DNA of 64,000 nucleotides from Fredinandcohnia aciditolerans (GCA_003640645.1 QGHH01000017.1:1-64000); one strand, 5' to 3'. Counted from the first letter of the stretch, positions 9,301 through 16,334 are shown. Notes: generated by a model from the letters alone, not told the origin. A program made the numbers and translations.

Positions 9301-10010
9301 TCGATAAGCAGGAATCATTTGGAGTGGTTGAGCAAGAAATCAAGGAACTCAGTTACTACATTAAACAAAGAGTCTTCCTACGTATATCAGATATGTTTAA
9401 GGAAGCATTCAACCCATCATCACTAAGAGATGATGGCCGAGATTTAAAAAAAGCGTTACAATCATGTTTGGCTGAATTTTTAGAGTCAGTTGGCTTTGAT
9501 TTAGCTCAAGAATTGCGTGCGACTTCATTGCGGATAGAAACTTTTATTTCAAAGCGACTACATGGGCAAATCGGAACATTTAATGAGCAAATTAAGTCGA
9601 TCAATTCCAATATGAGTATTTCAGAGTCCATTGAACTAGATTTTGAAACAATTGAATTTAAGAATGGACTTGAGCAGGAAGAGCACACTCGTTACAAAAA
9701 GGCACTAGCTCTTTTCAAAAACCCTAAATCATTTTTCGAAAAAAATGAGAAAAAACATATGCAAGATGAATTAGAAATATTGCTTGATGCACCCGTTAGC
9801 TCATATCTTGAGGAAAACCAAGCATACCTTGTCAATTTCTACAAACAGGAATTTAATAGAGGACTACAGGCACTTCAAGAGGATGCATTGCAAGAAATCC
9901 ATGAGTATTTCGATGGTGTCACCAAAATATTATCTGAGGACATCGATATCGAAAACCTAGAACAGGTACATGAAAAGCTGTCCGGTTACTATGTGGAGCA
10001 TATGGGGTGA
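6330..10010 (+). CDS. dynA: Bacterial dynamin-like GTPase, two fused dynamin units
   Basis: A 1226-residue tandem dynamin (B. subtilis DynA/YpbR type). It binds, tethers and fuses membranes and protects cells against membrane stress and phage. Unit 1 has a P-loop at about 54-62 (HFSAGKSSM) and switch DTPG at about 147. Unit 2 has its own P-loop near 638 (FSAGKSSF) and DTPG near 798. Long helical stalk regions follow each GTPase domain. The start was moved from 6303 to 6330, where AAGGGG sits eight bases upstream. Downstream genes follow tightly, as in B. subtilis. Confidence 0.93.
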   Translation: MIQTEQIKHITKGDLEKRLSYLYDIFEKNNDKESSSKIIQLLKKLYNSEYMIGFSGHFSAGKSSMINELIGESLLPSSPIPTSANLVKVKSGREYARVYYRDGKIIEYPAPYDYDVIKSYAKDGEAIESIEISHDNRKLPEQVIVMDTPGIDSTDDAHRVSTESALHLADLLFYVMDYNHVLSELNFQFTKELTDRNKTVYLIVNQVDKHKESELSFVSFKQGVEEAFQNWNVAYSDIFFTTLKEPNHVQNQFKQVQQLLQDKIANKEHLLLEGVFHSAKQIILEHIAFLDDKNAVELEDTKEKLRSLSETERETIPNQIENLNNQLASFEKNREKIEVEYMNEIDTILSNAILMPFQTRDLAKNFVECMRPDFKVGLLFSKNKTEKERDERKQAFLADVKERMSTQLEWHLKDFVGKFAGNLRLSKQPTGNELATDLSAKELQDLVKPGAGVTGEYILTYTDDVGNYIKRKYKQKAVALLNDILEQVKTSTAKEEQGIKAELEKYEVYQEAFVTLKTFESKRTEILSKLNDIMNGNSEINRVESAEKLLSRFAENVEISSTEEILQDLENQKAATPTYVEKPTQQQKENKGTSDQAIKHLEKAHELIKPITGLSTLAKDIKEKAQRLKHKHFTVALFGAFSAGKSSFANALMGKHALPVSPNPTTATINKITFPTDEHQHGTVLVKIKSTNQLLDDINHSLHIFGEKAGSLDVSIEIIKSKISNIEKIEAKEKPHFSFLKAVLAGFEKIASDLDHVLTTDMDGFNEYVAKEEKACFVEWIELYYDCPLTKQGITLVDTPGADSINARHTGVAFEYIKNADAILFVTYYNHAFSKADREFLIQLGRVKDTFSMDKMFFIINAADLANSTEELSDVKDYVESQLVGYGIRFPRLYTVSSRAALLEKLNEDSQKDRGILATSGIERFEADFHSFVIDELTEVAVNEGYVDIKRAASIIDSYIQSAKDDKDIKRAKLQDAKDQHEKMKSVIETVDKQESFGVVEQEIKELSYYIKQRVFLRISDMFKEAFNPSSLRDDGRDLKKALQSCLAEFLESVGFDLAQELRATSLRIETFISKRLHGQIGTFNEQIKSINSNMSISESIELDFETIEFKNGLEQEEHTRYKKALALFKNPKSFFEKNEKKHMQDELEILLDAPVSSYLEENQAYLVNFYKQEFNRGLQALQEDALQEIHEYFDGVTKILSEDIDIENLEQVHEKLSGYYVEHMG

Positions 10011-10017
10011 GTTGATT

Positions 10018-10212
10018 TTGACTGATTCGAAATCAAAGTATCATGCATGTGCTACTTGTGTTCATTTCGTAGCAGCACGAAAAAGTGGGAAGATGAACTA
10101 CAGATGTGAACGTTTAGGCTATGATACAATGCCAGCTTACAAATTCAATTGTTGGACGCCTAAACCCCATATTGTTAAACTAATGAAGACTGAAACAACG
10201 GAGGAGAAATAA
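10018..10212 (+). CDS. Small cysteine-containing protein downstream of dynA
   Basis: A 64-residue protein with a TTG start placed by GGGGTGA at 10004-10010, seven bases upstream. The longer in-frame ATG at 9970 lies inside dynA with no ribosome site. Cysteines at CATC, YRCE and FNCW could form a small metal site. It sits between dynA and ypbS; its stop overlaps the ypbS start (TAATG), so it is coupled to it. The function is not known. Confidence 0.65.
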   Translation: MTDSKSKYHACATCVHFVAARKSGKMNYRCERLGYDTMPAYKFNCWTPKPHIVKLMKTETTEEK

Positions 10213-10469
10213 TGTCAAACGTCCATGAAGCAATCACAAAACATTCAAAATCACAGCACGAAATTGTTAAAACATTCGTGGGACTAGAGCAACAAAGAGA
10301 ACTATTTATTGATGAGGCAGTTGCTTTAGCAAAACAAAACAAAGAATTCACCGTTGATAAAATCAATAGAGTGACAAATGAAATGAACAAACTTGCAAAA
10401 AAAGGAATTGTTCCATTAAGGAAGCTTGTAACCGTTGATATGGTGAAGGAGTACGCATTCCGCAAATAA
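10212..10469 (+). CDS. ypbS: YpbS-like protein (DUF2533)
   Basis: An 85-residue soluble, highly charged helical protein beginning MSNVHEAITKHSKSQ. It matches in size, start and position the B. subtilis YpbS protein, of unknown function, that follows dynA. The ribosome site GGAGGAG is seven bases upstream. It overlaps the preceding small Cys protein by one base. No catalytic motif is visible. The name rests on synteny and overall similarity to the remembered family. Confidence 0.75.
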   Translation: MSNVHEAITKHSKSQHEIVKTFVGLEQQRELFIDEAVALAKQNKEFTVDKINRVTNEMNKLAKKGIVPLRKLVTVDMVKEYAFRK

Positions 10470-10522
10470 ATGATGCATGTTGGGTAATACTAAGCATAAT
10501 CTCTCATAAAGGAGACATGCAT

Positions 10523-10642
10523 GTGAAAACCGATAAACAACCTGCTTCGAAAAAAGGTAAAAAGCAAGATGGAAAAGGGACTACCCCTTATCATTTTGCT
10601 TCTTATGCAGAAATTGAAGCAGAAAAAATGAAAAGTAAATAA
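10523..10642 (+). CDS. Small basic protein, function unknown
   Basis: A 39-residue Lys-rich protein (MKTDKQPASKKGKK...). The GTG start is chosen over an ATG six bases earlier because GGAG at 10511-10514 is correctly spaced for the GTG. A perfect terminator starts seven bases after the stop. The composition (Lys, Gln, Gly, Ala, no Cys) recalls small spore or nucleic-acid-associated proteins of Bacilli, but no family is recognised. Confidence 0.55.
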   Translation: MKTDKQPASKKGKKQDGKGTTPYHFASYAEIEAEKMKSK

Positions 10643-10648
10643 AGTGAG

Positions 10649-10673
10649 CCCTCTTGTGTAAGAGGGTTTTTTT
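10649..10673 (+). terminator. Terminator
   Basis: CCCTCTT / AAGAGGG arms around GTGT, then seven T. It ends the dynA-ypbS-small protein transcript. Confidence 0.85.
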
Positions 10674-10764
10674 GTGCGTTTGGAAGGAAGATACAAACAA
10701 ATGCACTGTAGATATATGTTATAATTCTATTTATGATGATTTTGCCGAAAGGGAGGATATGCTG

Positions 10765-11628
10765 ATGAAAAATCAGATTATGTTAATAGATGGGATGGCA
10801 TTATTGTTTCGCTCTTTTTATGCAACGGCAATGAGTGGATATTTTATGGTAAATAGTAAAGGGGTTCCAACAAATGGGATTCACGGGTTTGTAAAACATA
10901 TGATGACTGCCGTTAATAAGTACAAGCCTTCACATATTATTTGTTGTTGGGATATGGGTAGCTCTACTTTTCGTACAGAAATGTATGATGGGTATAAAGC
11001 AAATCGTGGCGCACCACCGGAAGAATTAATTCCACAATTTGATTTAGTGAAGGATGTAGTTGAATCCTTTGATATCCCGAATGTGGGACTTTCTGGATAT
11101 GAGGCAGATGATTGTATAGGTACGCTAGCAAAACAATATAGCCAAGAGTCTGATGTGATTATTTTGACTGGTGACCAAGACATCTTACAATTGCTTGATG
11201 AAAATATTACGGTTTTGATTATGAAAAAAGGAATCGGTAATTACGCAGAGTATACGAGTGAAAGCTTTCTTGAAGAAAAAGGCATTACTCCTCAGCAGAT
11301 GGTTGACCTAAAAGCATTAATGGGTGATACAAGCGACAATTATCCGGGTGTTAGAGGAATAGGTGAGAAAACAGCACTTAAACTACTCCAACAGTTCGGG
11401 TCAATTGAAGGTATTCTTGAAAATGTAGAAAGTTTAACAAAAGCTCAAAAGACAAAAATCAAAGAGGATCTGGAAATGTTACATTTATCACGTAAATTGG
11501 CGAGAATTCATTGCGAAGTTCCGATTAATTGCTCACTTGATGATGCATTAATCCAAATTAACCGTGAAAAAGTACATGAAAAGTTCTCGGAGCTTGAATT
11601 TAAAGGCTTGGATCAATTTATTAGTTAA
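10765..11628 (+). CDS. ypcP: 5'-3' exonuclease (PolA N-terminal domain-like)
   Basis: A 287-residue flap-endonuclease-fold nuclease, the stand-alone equivalent of the 5'-nuclease domain of DNA polymerase I. It removes RNA primers and flaps. Metal-binding acidic residues appear in GYEADDCIG and LTGDQDILQ, and the helix-3-turn-helix in GDTSDNYPGVRGIGEKTA. Of two ATGs six bases apart, the second (10765) is properly spaced from GGGAGG (10751-10756). B. subtilis has the orthologous ypcP at this position. A terminator follows two bases after the stop. Confidence 0.93.
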   Translation: MKNQIMLIDGMALLFRSFYATAMSGYFMVNSKGVPTNGIHGFVKHMMTAVNKYKPSHIICCWDMGSSTFRTEMYDGYKANRGAPPEELIPQFDLVKDVVESFDIPNVGLSGYEADDCIGTLAKQYSQESDVIILTGDQDILQLLDENITVLIMKKGIGNYAEYTSESFLEEKGITPQQMVDLKALMGDTSDNYPGVRGIGEKTALKLLQQFGSIEGILENVESLTKAQKTKIKEDLEMLHLSRKLARIHCEVPINCSLDDALIQINREKVHEKFSELEFKGLDQFIS

Positions 11629-11630
11629 TG

Positions 11631-11658
11631 GAGTACTCATTTAGAGTGCTCTTTTTTT
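11631..11658 (+). terminator. Terminator after ypcP
   Basis: GAGTACTC and GAGTGCTC arms (one G.U pair) with a five-base loop and seven T. Confidence 0.75.
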
Positions 11659-11703
11659 GTATTTGAGAGATTAAGATTAAAAATGTTGCTTATGCTGTTA
11701 ATT

Positions 11704-11758
11704 TGAGTTTATGGCCAATAAATAAATGTTATAGCTAATAAATAAAAATATGGCCATT
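11704..11758. other. AT-rich segment with paired TGGCCA boxes
   Basis: Two ATGGCCA/TGGCCAT boxes frame two near-identical AATAAATAAA tracts (11716-11750). The role is unknown. With the GATGCCC/GGGCATC inverted repeat at 11808-11840 this is all that the 220-base gap between ypcP and sspL shows. The latter repeat could end the sspL message, but lacks a clear T run. Confidence 0.25.
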
Positions 11759-11851
11759 ATGAAAATTTTTCGGCTGATCGCCTCTGAGATTCATCAGTAC
11801 TACAAGGATGCCCCGCGATCACAACTAACCACAGGGCATCTCACAAATACC

Positions 11852-11989
11852 TTATCTTTTTGTATTTGATTTCTTTGCTTTGTTTTCAAGCTCACTTTTT
11901 GGTTCCATAGAAAATTCGGTATCTTCATTATAACCTTGAGGGTTTACGCCTTTTGGAGCTTTTCCGCGGTTGTTACCTTTTTGTGCCAT
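11852..11989 (-). CDS. sspL: Small acid-soluble spore protein L-like
   Basis: A 45-residue polar protein ending KAKKSNTKR and containing GVNPQGY. Both strings match the SspL family of minor spore proteins, made in the forespore under sigma-G. A full ribosome site GGAGGTGA lies eight bases before the ATG. It is convergent with ypcP and divergent from the YuiD-like gene. Sigma-G promoter boxes were not resolved by eye. Presence of this gene supports a spore-forming host. Confidence 0.75.
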   Translation of the reverse strand: MAQKGNNRGKAPKGVNPQGYNEDTEFSMEPKSELENKAKKSNTKR

Positions 11990-12088
11990 GATATGTCACC
12001 TCCATTTCGTATTATTTCCATCCTAATTTGGAATATGTCTTGAATAGAAAATGAGGTGATACATGAAACTAACCATGAGGTGAGAATC

Positions 12089-12550
12089 GTGAACAAAGGA
12101 ATCTATACTGCGCTACTTACAATTGGGCTAGCTCAATTTTTAAAAATTCCCATTAAAAAAGCCAAAACCGGAAAATGGGATTGGGGTACTTTTTTTGAAA
12201 CGGGTGGCATGCCAAGCTCGCACTCAGCTGGCGTATCCTCTCTTGCTACTTTTATTGCGTTGAAAAGGGGTATTCCCACGATAGATTTTGCATTATCAAC
12301 CATATTTGGCTTAATCGTAATGTATGATGCACAGGGCATCCGCCGCCAATCAGGTGAACTCACTATTAAGGTGAACGAGTTAGATGAAGAAATAGAACGA
12401 TTGGCAGGACAAAAGGACCACCACTATCATGATAACAAGGAAAAAAGAATAAAAGAAAGACTTGGCCATCAGCCGGAAGAAGTACTTGGTGGAGCAATAT
12501 TTGGAATGATAGCAGGTACAATTGCCCATTTTTTAACAAAAAAATCGTAG
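12089..12550 (+). CDS. YuiD-like membrane protein (divergent PAP2 family, DUF212)
   Basis: A 153-residue integral membrane protein related to acid phosphatase/VanZ-type PAP2 enzymes. The motif GGMPSSHSAG (about 40-49) corresponds to the PAP2 SGH/PSSHS signature and a distal GGAIFGMIAGT helix follows a charged middle section. The GTG start at 12089 is set by GAGGTGAG (12077-12084); the longer frame from 12056 contains that ribosome site. A phosphatase role is likely for the fold, but the substrate is unknown. Confidence 0.8.
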   Translation: MNKGIYTALLTIGLAQFLKIPIKKAKTGKWDWGTFFETGGMPSSHSAGVSSLATFIALKRGIPTIDFALSTIFGLIVMYDAQGIRRQSGELTIKVNELDEEIERLAGQKDHHYHDNKEKRIKERLGHQPEEVLGGAIFGMIAGTIAHFLTKKS

Positions 12551-12609
12551 TATTTCGACAAAAAATGCGATATTATTAGGATAGAATTTTTTGTTGGGGT
12601 TGGGGTCTA

Positions 12610-12888
12610 TTGTTTAAATTAGAAAAAAAAGTAAATGAATACTTACAATTTTTGGCGCAAAAGGGGTTTATTTTTAGGGAGGATGCCGTTGGTTTCATTA
12701 CATTTGGCCAACAATATACCAATGCAACAGATGAAATCGTTAATGTTGCAATTGAAATCACGTTAAAGGCACAAAAGGAATTTGACGGAAGCTTCTTCAT
12801 ATCTTTGTTAGAGATGCTTAAGGAAAATCAAATCCAAAGTCGAAAACAAGCGTATCGTTTTGTAGAAGAACGAAATATAATGGCATAA
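12610..12888 (+). CDS. Conserved small protein, function unknown
   Basis: A 92-residue soluble protein (TTG start, GGGG-rich ribosome region 12595-12605). It is mostly helical by composition, with no Cys and no recognised motif. It stands alone between the YuiD-like gene and a bidirectional terminator shared with the convergent RNase H-like gene. The reading frame is intact and its composition matches its neighbours, so it is probably real. Function unknown. Confidence 0.65.
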   Translation: MFKLEKKVNEYLQFLAQKGFIFREDAVGFITFGQQYTNATDEIVNVAIEITLKAQKEFDGSFFISLLEMLKENQIQSRKQAYRFVEERNIMA

Positions 12889-12920
12889 AACCCTTGGACA
12901 AGAGAATCCGAGGGTTTCTT
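12888..12920. terminator. Bidirectional terminator
   Basis: Arms AAACCCTTGG (12888-12897) and CCGAGGGTTT (12908-12917) lie between two convergent genes. Confidence 0.7.
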
Positions 12921-12925
12921 TAAGT

Positions 12926-13312
12926 TTAATTTTTTCGAATGGCTTGTCTTGCTAATTCATCAGCCACTTTATTTTGTGTGCTTGGGATCCATTTAAGAAA
13001 AAAAAGGTCAAGTTCATTAGAAAGTAGCAATGCTTTTTCAAGCAAGGGAGCGAACTTTTTATTTTTGACATATTGCTTTGCTATCGCTCGGTCAACTAGT
13101 TGTGAATCAGTTCGAAAGGATACAATGCTGTAGTCATTCTTGATGCAAATTTCAAGACCTTTTAGAAGAGCATAGTATTCAGCTTCGTGATTTGTCATGG
13201 TCCCAAGGGGAATCGAATGTTTTTCTACGATACCGTTTCCTTTTATAAAAACTCCAGCACCAGACGGACCAGGGTCACCAGCGCTTGCACCATCTATATA
13301 CACTTCAATCAT
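12926..13312 (-). CDS. ypdQ: RNase HI-fold protein (YpdQ type)
   Basis: A 128-residue ribonuclease H-like protein. The four acidic positions of the RNase H site are present: Asp in YIDGAS (about 7), Glu in NHEAEYY (about 44), Asp in RTDSQLV (about 69) and Asp in VADELA near the end. It should cleave RNA in RNA:DNA hybrids. B. subtilis carries the related ypdQ beside ypdP, as here. A second RNase H-fold gene (ypeP-like) lies 1 kb away on the other strand. The catalytic residues are intact, though the B. subtilis protein is thought to be weak or inactive. Confidence 0.87.
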   Translation of the reverse strand: MIEVYIDGASAGDPGPSGAGVFIKGNGIVEKHSIPLGTMTNHEAEYYALLKGLEICIKNDYSIVSFRTDSQLVDRAIAKQYVKNKKFAPLLEKALLLSNELDLFFLKWIPSTQNKVADELARQAIRKN

Positions 13313-13382
13313 CTATTGCCTCCAAAATATACTAAATAATGCCTATTTTATCATTAATCATGTAAAGTTGTGAAGAGAATAA

Positions 13383-13414
13383 GAACAGGATGTCTACTTT
13401 CAGACATCCTGTTC
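13383..13414 (-). terminator. Terminator after the queuosine-precursor transporter gene
   Basis: Thirteen-base perfect arms (13383-13395 and 13402-13414), with a T-containing tail on the minus strand. Confidence 0.8.
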
Positions 13415-13425
13415 TCTCATGTTTG

Positions 13426-14103
13426 TTATGCATTTTTATGAAAGCTTCTAGCTATATAAATAAATGGTGTATCGATTAAAGCAACTAACCATTTAATAAA
13501 ATATGTTGTTATGAAAATTTCAATCCATATGTCAAACGGATATGCGCCTAAGAATGCAACACTAGTAAAGATTAAAGTATCAAGTAGTTGGCTGATCATT
13601 GTGCTTCCATTATTCCGTATCCAAAGCTGGTTATCCTTTGGAAATCGAGCTTTAATTTTTGAATAAATAATCACATCTGAATACTGACTAATCAGAAACG
13701 CAAGAAGGCTTCCTAAGGCAATCCGTGGAAGAAGTCCAAAAATTGTTTCCAACGACCCTTGAGCAAAGTCAACCTCATGCGGGTCAAACGCAAGAACAAA
13801 CTGCATGATAACAATCATTGAAAGCAGTGTAAAAAAGCCAAGCCAAACACCTTTTTTCGCTTCCTCTTTTCCATACTTTTCATTCAGAATATCAGTAATT
13901 AAGAAAGTTGTTCCATACATAATATTACCGAGGGTAGCGGTTAAACCAAATAGCTCAACTGTTTTTACAACCTGCAGATTTGCTATAACAGTATAAAAAC
14001 CAATCCATACAAATAATCCGGATTTTCCGAAAATGCGGTAAATCGTTAAGATTAAAATAAAATTGACAAGTGCAAAAACGAACCAAAGAATTTCGTTATA
14101 CAT
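13426..14103 (-). CDS. ypdP: Queuosine precursor transporter (VUT/YhhQ family)
   Basis: A 225-residue membrane protein with about six hydrophobic helices. The VUT-family signatures NIMYGTTFLITDILNEKYG and the later SQLLDTLIF stretch are clear. The family imports preQ1 or preQ0 for queuosine modification of tRNA. Its leader carries a preQ1-I riboswitch (14112-14150) whose pseudoknot runs into the ribosome site CTCC/GGAGG, which independently supports the substrate. B. subtilis has the orthologue ypdP at this locus. Transcript end: hairpin at 13383-13414. Confidence 0.93.
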   Translation of the reverse strand: MYNEILWFVFALVNFILILTIYRIFGKSGLFVWIGFYTVIANLQVVKTVELFGLTATLGNIMYGTTFLITDILNEKYGKEEAKKGVWLGFFTLLSMIVIMQFVLAFDPHEVDFAQGSLETIFGLLPRIALGSLLAFLISQYSDVIIYSKIKARFPKDNQLWIRNNGSTMISQLLDTLIFTSVAFLGAYPFDIWIEIFITTYFIKWLVALIDTPFIYIARSFHKNA

Positions 14104-14111
14104 ACTAATAC

Positions 14112-14150
14112 CTCCTATAGTTTTGATAACGCGGGAGTTTCCGAACCGCG
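14112..14150 (-). promoter_or_regulatory. preQ1-I riboswitch
   Basis: Read on the minus strand, stem P1 is CGCGG (14150-14146) with CCGCG, the loop begins UUC as in the class I aptamer, and the C-rich 3' strand ACUCCCGCG follows. An A-rich tail (UCAAAACUAUAGGAGG) ends in the ribosome site of ypdP. In preQ1-I switches the CUA of the tail pairs with the UUC-side loop to form a pseudoknot on preQ1 binding; here that would sequester GGAGG, so control is translational. The identity of the downstream transporter fits the ligand. Confidence 0.85.
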
Positions 14151-14288
14151 GAAGAACTTCATTTAATTGTCAAAGGTTTATTATAGTACGATATGAATTT
14201 AAGTGGAAGTACATAACCTAATGGAAAAAGTGTATAATGAGTAAAAAATTAGGAAAAATGAAGATACGTTCCACTAGAGAGGATGAGC

Positions 14289-14951
14289 ATGATGAAACTT
14301 AAGCTGGAATGGACTTATAAAACGCCAAAAAACCAAGTGATAACCTTAATGTCGGATGAAGTATCTGCGGAGGAGGCATTGCTCTTAGCAGATGACTTTG
14401 AACGAACTGGACGCACAAAAGAAATCGTATTTTATGATGAGCGACATACAAAATGGACAAAAAAAGAAATTATTAAATTGATGAAAGTAGTTGAAACGGA
14501 ACCTCAGGATATTATTGCTTATTTCGATGGCGGGTTTGATATTCATTCAGGTAAGGCCGGCTTAGGTGTTGCTATATACTATTCCCAAAGTAAAAAGCCA
14601 TATCGGGTTAGGGTAAATGAAGTATTTGAAGAAATGGAATCAAATAATGAGGCAGAATACGCTGCATTTTGGTTGCTTTTAAATACTCTTGAGGAAATAG
14701 GAGTACAGCATGCAACTGTTACATTTAAAGGGGATTCCCATGTTGTATTAAAACAATTGTCAGGAGAATGGCCGTGCTTTGAAGAGAACCTGAATAGGTG
14801 GCTGGATAGGATAGAGGAGAGAATTGAAAAGTTAGGGATTCATCCAATCTATGATCCGATTGGCAGGAAACAGAATGCAGAAGCAGATAGACTTGCTACA
14901 CAGGCGCTTGAAGGAACCATTGTTTCCAGTAAAATTGAAATAAAAGGGTAA
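14289..14951 (+). CDS. ypeP: RNase H-fold protein with N-terminal extension (YpeP type)
   Basis: A 220-residue protein. The N-terminal ~75 residues are a conserved extension; the RNase H domain follows, with acidic residues in YFDGGFD, NNEAEYA, KGDSHVV and EADRLA. It may act on RNA:DNA hybrids. AGAGAGG (14276-14282) fits a start at 14289 (or 14292) better than 14283. B. subtilis ypeP is the syntenic homologue. It is divergent from the preQ1-controlled transporter and probably transcribed with ypeQ. Confidence 0.83.
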   Translation: MMKLKLEWTYKTPKNQVITLMSDEVSAEEALLLADDFERTGRTKEIVFYDERHTKWTKKEIIKLMKVVETEPQDIIAYFDGGFDIHSGKAGLGVAIYYSQSKKPYRVRVNEVFEEMESNNEAEYAAFWLLLNTLEEIGVQHATVTFKGDSHVVLKQLSGEWPCFEENLNRWLDRIEERIEKLGIHPIYDPIGRKQNAEADRLATQALEGTIVSSKIEIKG

Positions 14952-15057
14952 GTAATTAAGCCTATTCATCATACTCATAAAGTAGGTGAATTTGATTGGG
15001 ATGGATAATGTTCGTTCGAGTAGGTGATACCGATGAAAATAGGAGCTGATTTTTTTC

Positions 15058-15234
15058 ATGAAACGCAAGGAACTTATTTTGGAAGTTGGTGAAATACTTG
15101 ACACCTATTGCCAAGATTGTTTTGTAAAAGAATATTTTCGCAAAGAACACGGCAAACGCTATGCCCAAAACTTTTGTATTAAAAACTGTACGGTTGGTCA
15201 AAAGCTGAAGGCATATGGAGAGAAGCTATCATAA
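15058..15234 (+). CDS. ypeQ: Small zinc-finger protein YpeQ
   Basis: A 58-residue protein with Cys pairs in YCQDCF (18-21) and FCIKNC (about 40-44), a CxxC...CxxxC zinc-finger arrangement, and Lys/Arg-rich flanks. It matches B. subtilis YpeQ by motif and place. The only in-frame ATG is 15058; AGGAG (15041-15045) is 12 bases upstream. A 19-codon frame (15033-15092, MKIGADFF...) with a better-spaced ribosome site overlaps its start and could couple translation. Confidence 0.8.
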   Translation: MKRKELILEVGEILDTYCQDCFVKEYFRKEHGKRYAQNFCIKNCTVGQKLKAYGEKLS

Positions 15235-15246
15235 TGTACGTAAAAA

Positions 15247-15271
15247 GGGCTCTTTTCGGTAGAAAGAGCCC
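15247..15271 (-). terminator. Terminator of cspD
   Basis: GGGCTCTTT / AAAGAGCCC nine-base arms, followed on the minus strand by TTTTT. Confidence 0.8.
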
Positions 15272-15277
15272 AAAGAA

Positions 15278-15300
15278 AAGGCTGATAAAAAATCAGCCTT
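15278..15300. terminator. Second hairpin between ypeQ and cspD
   Basis: AAGGCTGAT / ATCAGCCTT arms with a five-base loop, a back-to-back partner of the previous hairpin. It may end the plus-strand ypeQ transcript, although T residues downstream are few. Confidence 0.55.
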
Positions 15301-15331
15301 GGTTTCACATTGTTAAGTTAAAATGTAAGAA

Positions 15332-15532
15332 TTATAGCTTTACAACGTTTGCAGCTTGAGGTCCACGATTTCCTTCAACTACTTCGAAAGAAACTTCTTG
15401 GCCTTCTTCTAAAGATTTGTAACCTTCACCTTGGATAGCTGTGAAGTGTACGAATACATCGTCTCCGCCTTCAACTTCGATGAAGCCAAATCCTTTTTCA
15501 TTGTTAAACCATTTTACTTTACCATTTTGCAT
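15332..15532 (-). CDS. cspD: Cold shock protein CspD
   Basis: A 66-residue single cold-shock domain (OB fold) that binds single-stranded RNA and DNA and acts as an RNA chaperone. RNP1 (KGFGFIEV) and RNP2 (VFVHF) are intact. The sequence is nearly that of B. subtilis CspD, which is also next to ypeQ. The start at 15532 (MQNGKVKW) has AGGAGG upstream; the longer frame to 15562 includes that ribosome site. A well-matched sigma-A promoter at 15666-15694 gives a leader of roughly 125 bases, as usual for cold-shock genes. Confidence 0.97.
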   Translation of the reverse strand: MQNGKVKWFNNEKGFGFIEVEGGDDVFVHFTAIQGEGYKSLEEGQEVSFEVVEGNRGPQAANVVKL

Positions 15533-15665
15533 TATGCTTTTCCTCCTAAACCTTCGGCACAACCGTGCATCGTAAAAATTTTATCAATTAGCTACATATT
15601 TATGTATCTTTAAAAATAATAATATTGTAAAAAAAATACTTAACTACTAGCTAAATGATGATTTT

Positions 15666-15694
15666 AATATACAACCTAAATCGTGTTAAGTCAA
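15666..15694 (-). promoter_or_regulatory. Sigma-A promoter of cspD
   Basis: On the minus strand, TTGACT (15694-15689) and TATATT (15671-15666) are separated by 17 bases. The expected start near 15659 leaves a ~127-base untranslated leader, the place where cold-shock RNA refolding acts in this family. Confidence 0.75.
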
Positions 15695-15793
15695 GGGAAT
15701 AAAGGGTTTTTTACGTATTATTGAACGATATTTGTGACAAAGAAGAGGAAAAATGTTAAAATTCTTAAATATTTTTGTATATTCGAATAATTA

Positions 15794-15821
15794 TTGAAGA
15801 AATTCCATTATTTGATATAAT
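15794..15821 (+). promoter_or_regulatory. Sigma-A promoter
   Basis: TTGAAG (15794-15799) and TATAAT (15816-15821) are separated by 16 bases. It drives the leader peptide/unknown gene pair that follows. The rest of the 15533-15841 gap is the cspD leader and promoter. Confidence 0.65.
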
Positions 15822-15841
15822 GATAGAAAGAAAAGTTTGAG

Positions 15842-15925
15842 GTGTCCAATACGATTATCGATTCATATTTCAAAAAGCATGAAATTGAAAGCGTTTTATC
15901 ATTACTGTTGGATGGAGGCTACTAA
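15842..15925 (+). CDS. Candidate 27-residue leader peptide
   Basis: A GTG-start frame (MSNTIIDSYFKKHEIES...) beginning about 14 bases after the predicted transcription start. Its last codons GGA GGC lie on the ribosome site of the next gene, and its stop is one base from the next ATG. This is a layout for translational coupling. Its own ribosome site is weak, which limits confidence. Confidence 0.35.
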   Translation: MSNTIIDSYFKKHEIESVLSLLLDGGY

Positions 15926-15926
15926 T

Positions 15927-16208
15927 ATGTTTAGACACAATTACAATGGGAAAGAAATCATTATCAGGTTTACCTCAAATTCGAATAGCACCAAGGTCAA
16001 TAAGGATTTTTTGTATAAACAAATACTATCCATATGTGAAAGTATAATGTCTGCAGATCATGAAACTCCTTTCATAGTCGAGGATGATCAACGACGCCTA
16101 GCAGTAGGCACGGTGCAGCATGGTGATTTAACTGTTATCTCTATCCATCATATTGTCGAACCATTGCATATGTATCTCCAAAGAAATGAAGTTAAAAAAC
16201 CATCTTGA
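15927..16208 (+). CDS. Small conserved protein, function unknown
   Basis: A 93-residue soluble protein beginning MFRHNYNGKE. The ATG at 15927 is favoured because GGAGG lies nine bases upstream; the upstream in-frame extension from 15837 reads through the promoter-proximal leader and lacks a ribosome site. No motif is recognised. A perfect 13-base-arm terminator overlaps its end. It lies where B. subtilis has degR, but shows no obvious resemblance to it. Confidence 0.65.
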   Translation: MFRHNYNGKEIIIRFTSNSNSTKVNKDFLYKQILSICESIMSADHETPFIVEDDQRRLAVGTVQHGDLTVISIHHIVEPLHMYLQRNEVKKPS

Positions 16209-16221
16209 ATGGTTTTTTAAC
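16191..16221. terminator. Terminator
   Basis: GTTAAAAAACCAT / ATGGTTTTTTAAC, 13-base perfect arms around a five-base loop. Confidence 0.85.
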
Positions 16222-16334
16222 TATAATTATCCCTCCTATCCGCCTCTCATATTCTCCCACCAAAATCTGTATTTCTATGAATCCTAAAATTTTGATAAAA
16301 TAATCATAGTAGTGTAATTGAAAAGAGGAATAAG

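Noticed and set aside
11808-11840. Firm terminator for sspL
   Set aside because: GATGCCC/GGGCATC arms exist but no T run follows on the minus strand, so only mentioned as possible.
13805-13996. Plus-strand ORFs antisense to the transporter and other long genes
   Set aside because: Shadows of real genes in AT-rich membrane-protein coding DNA; no independent support.
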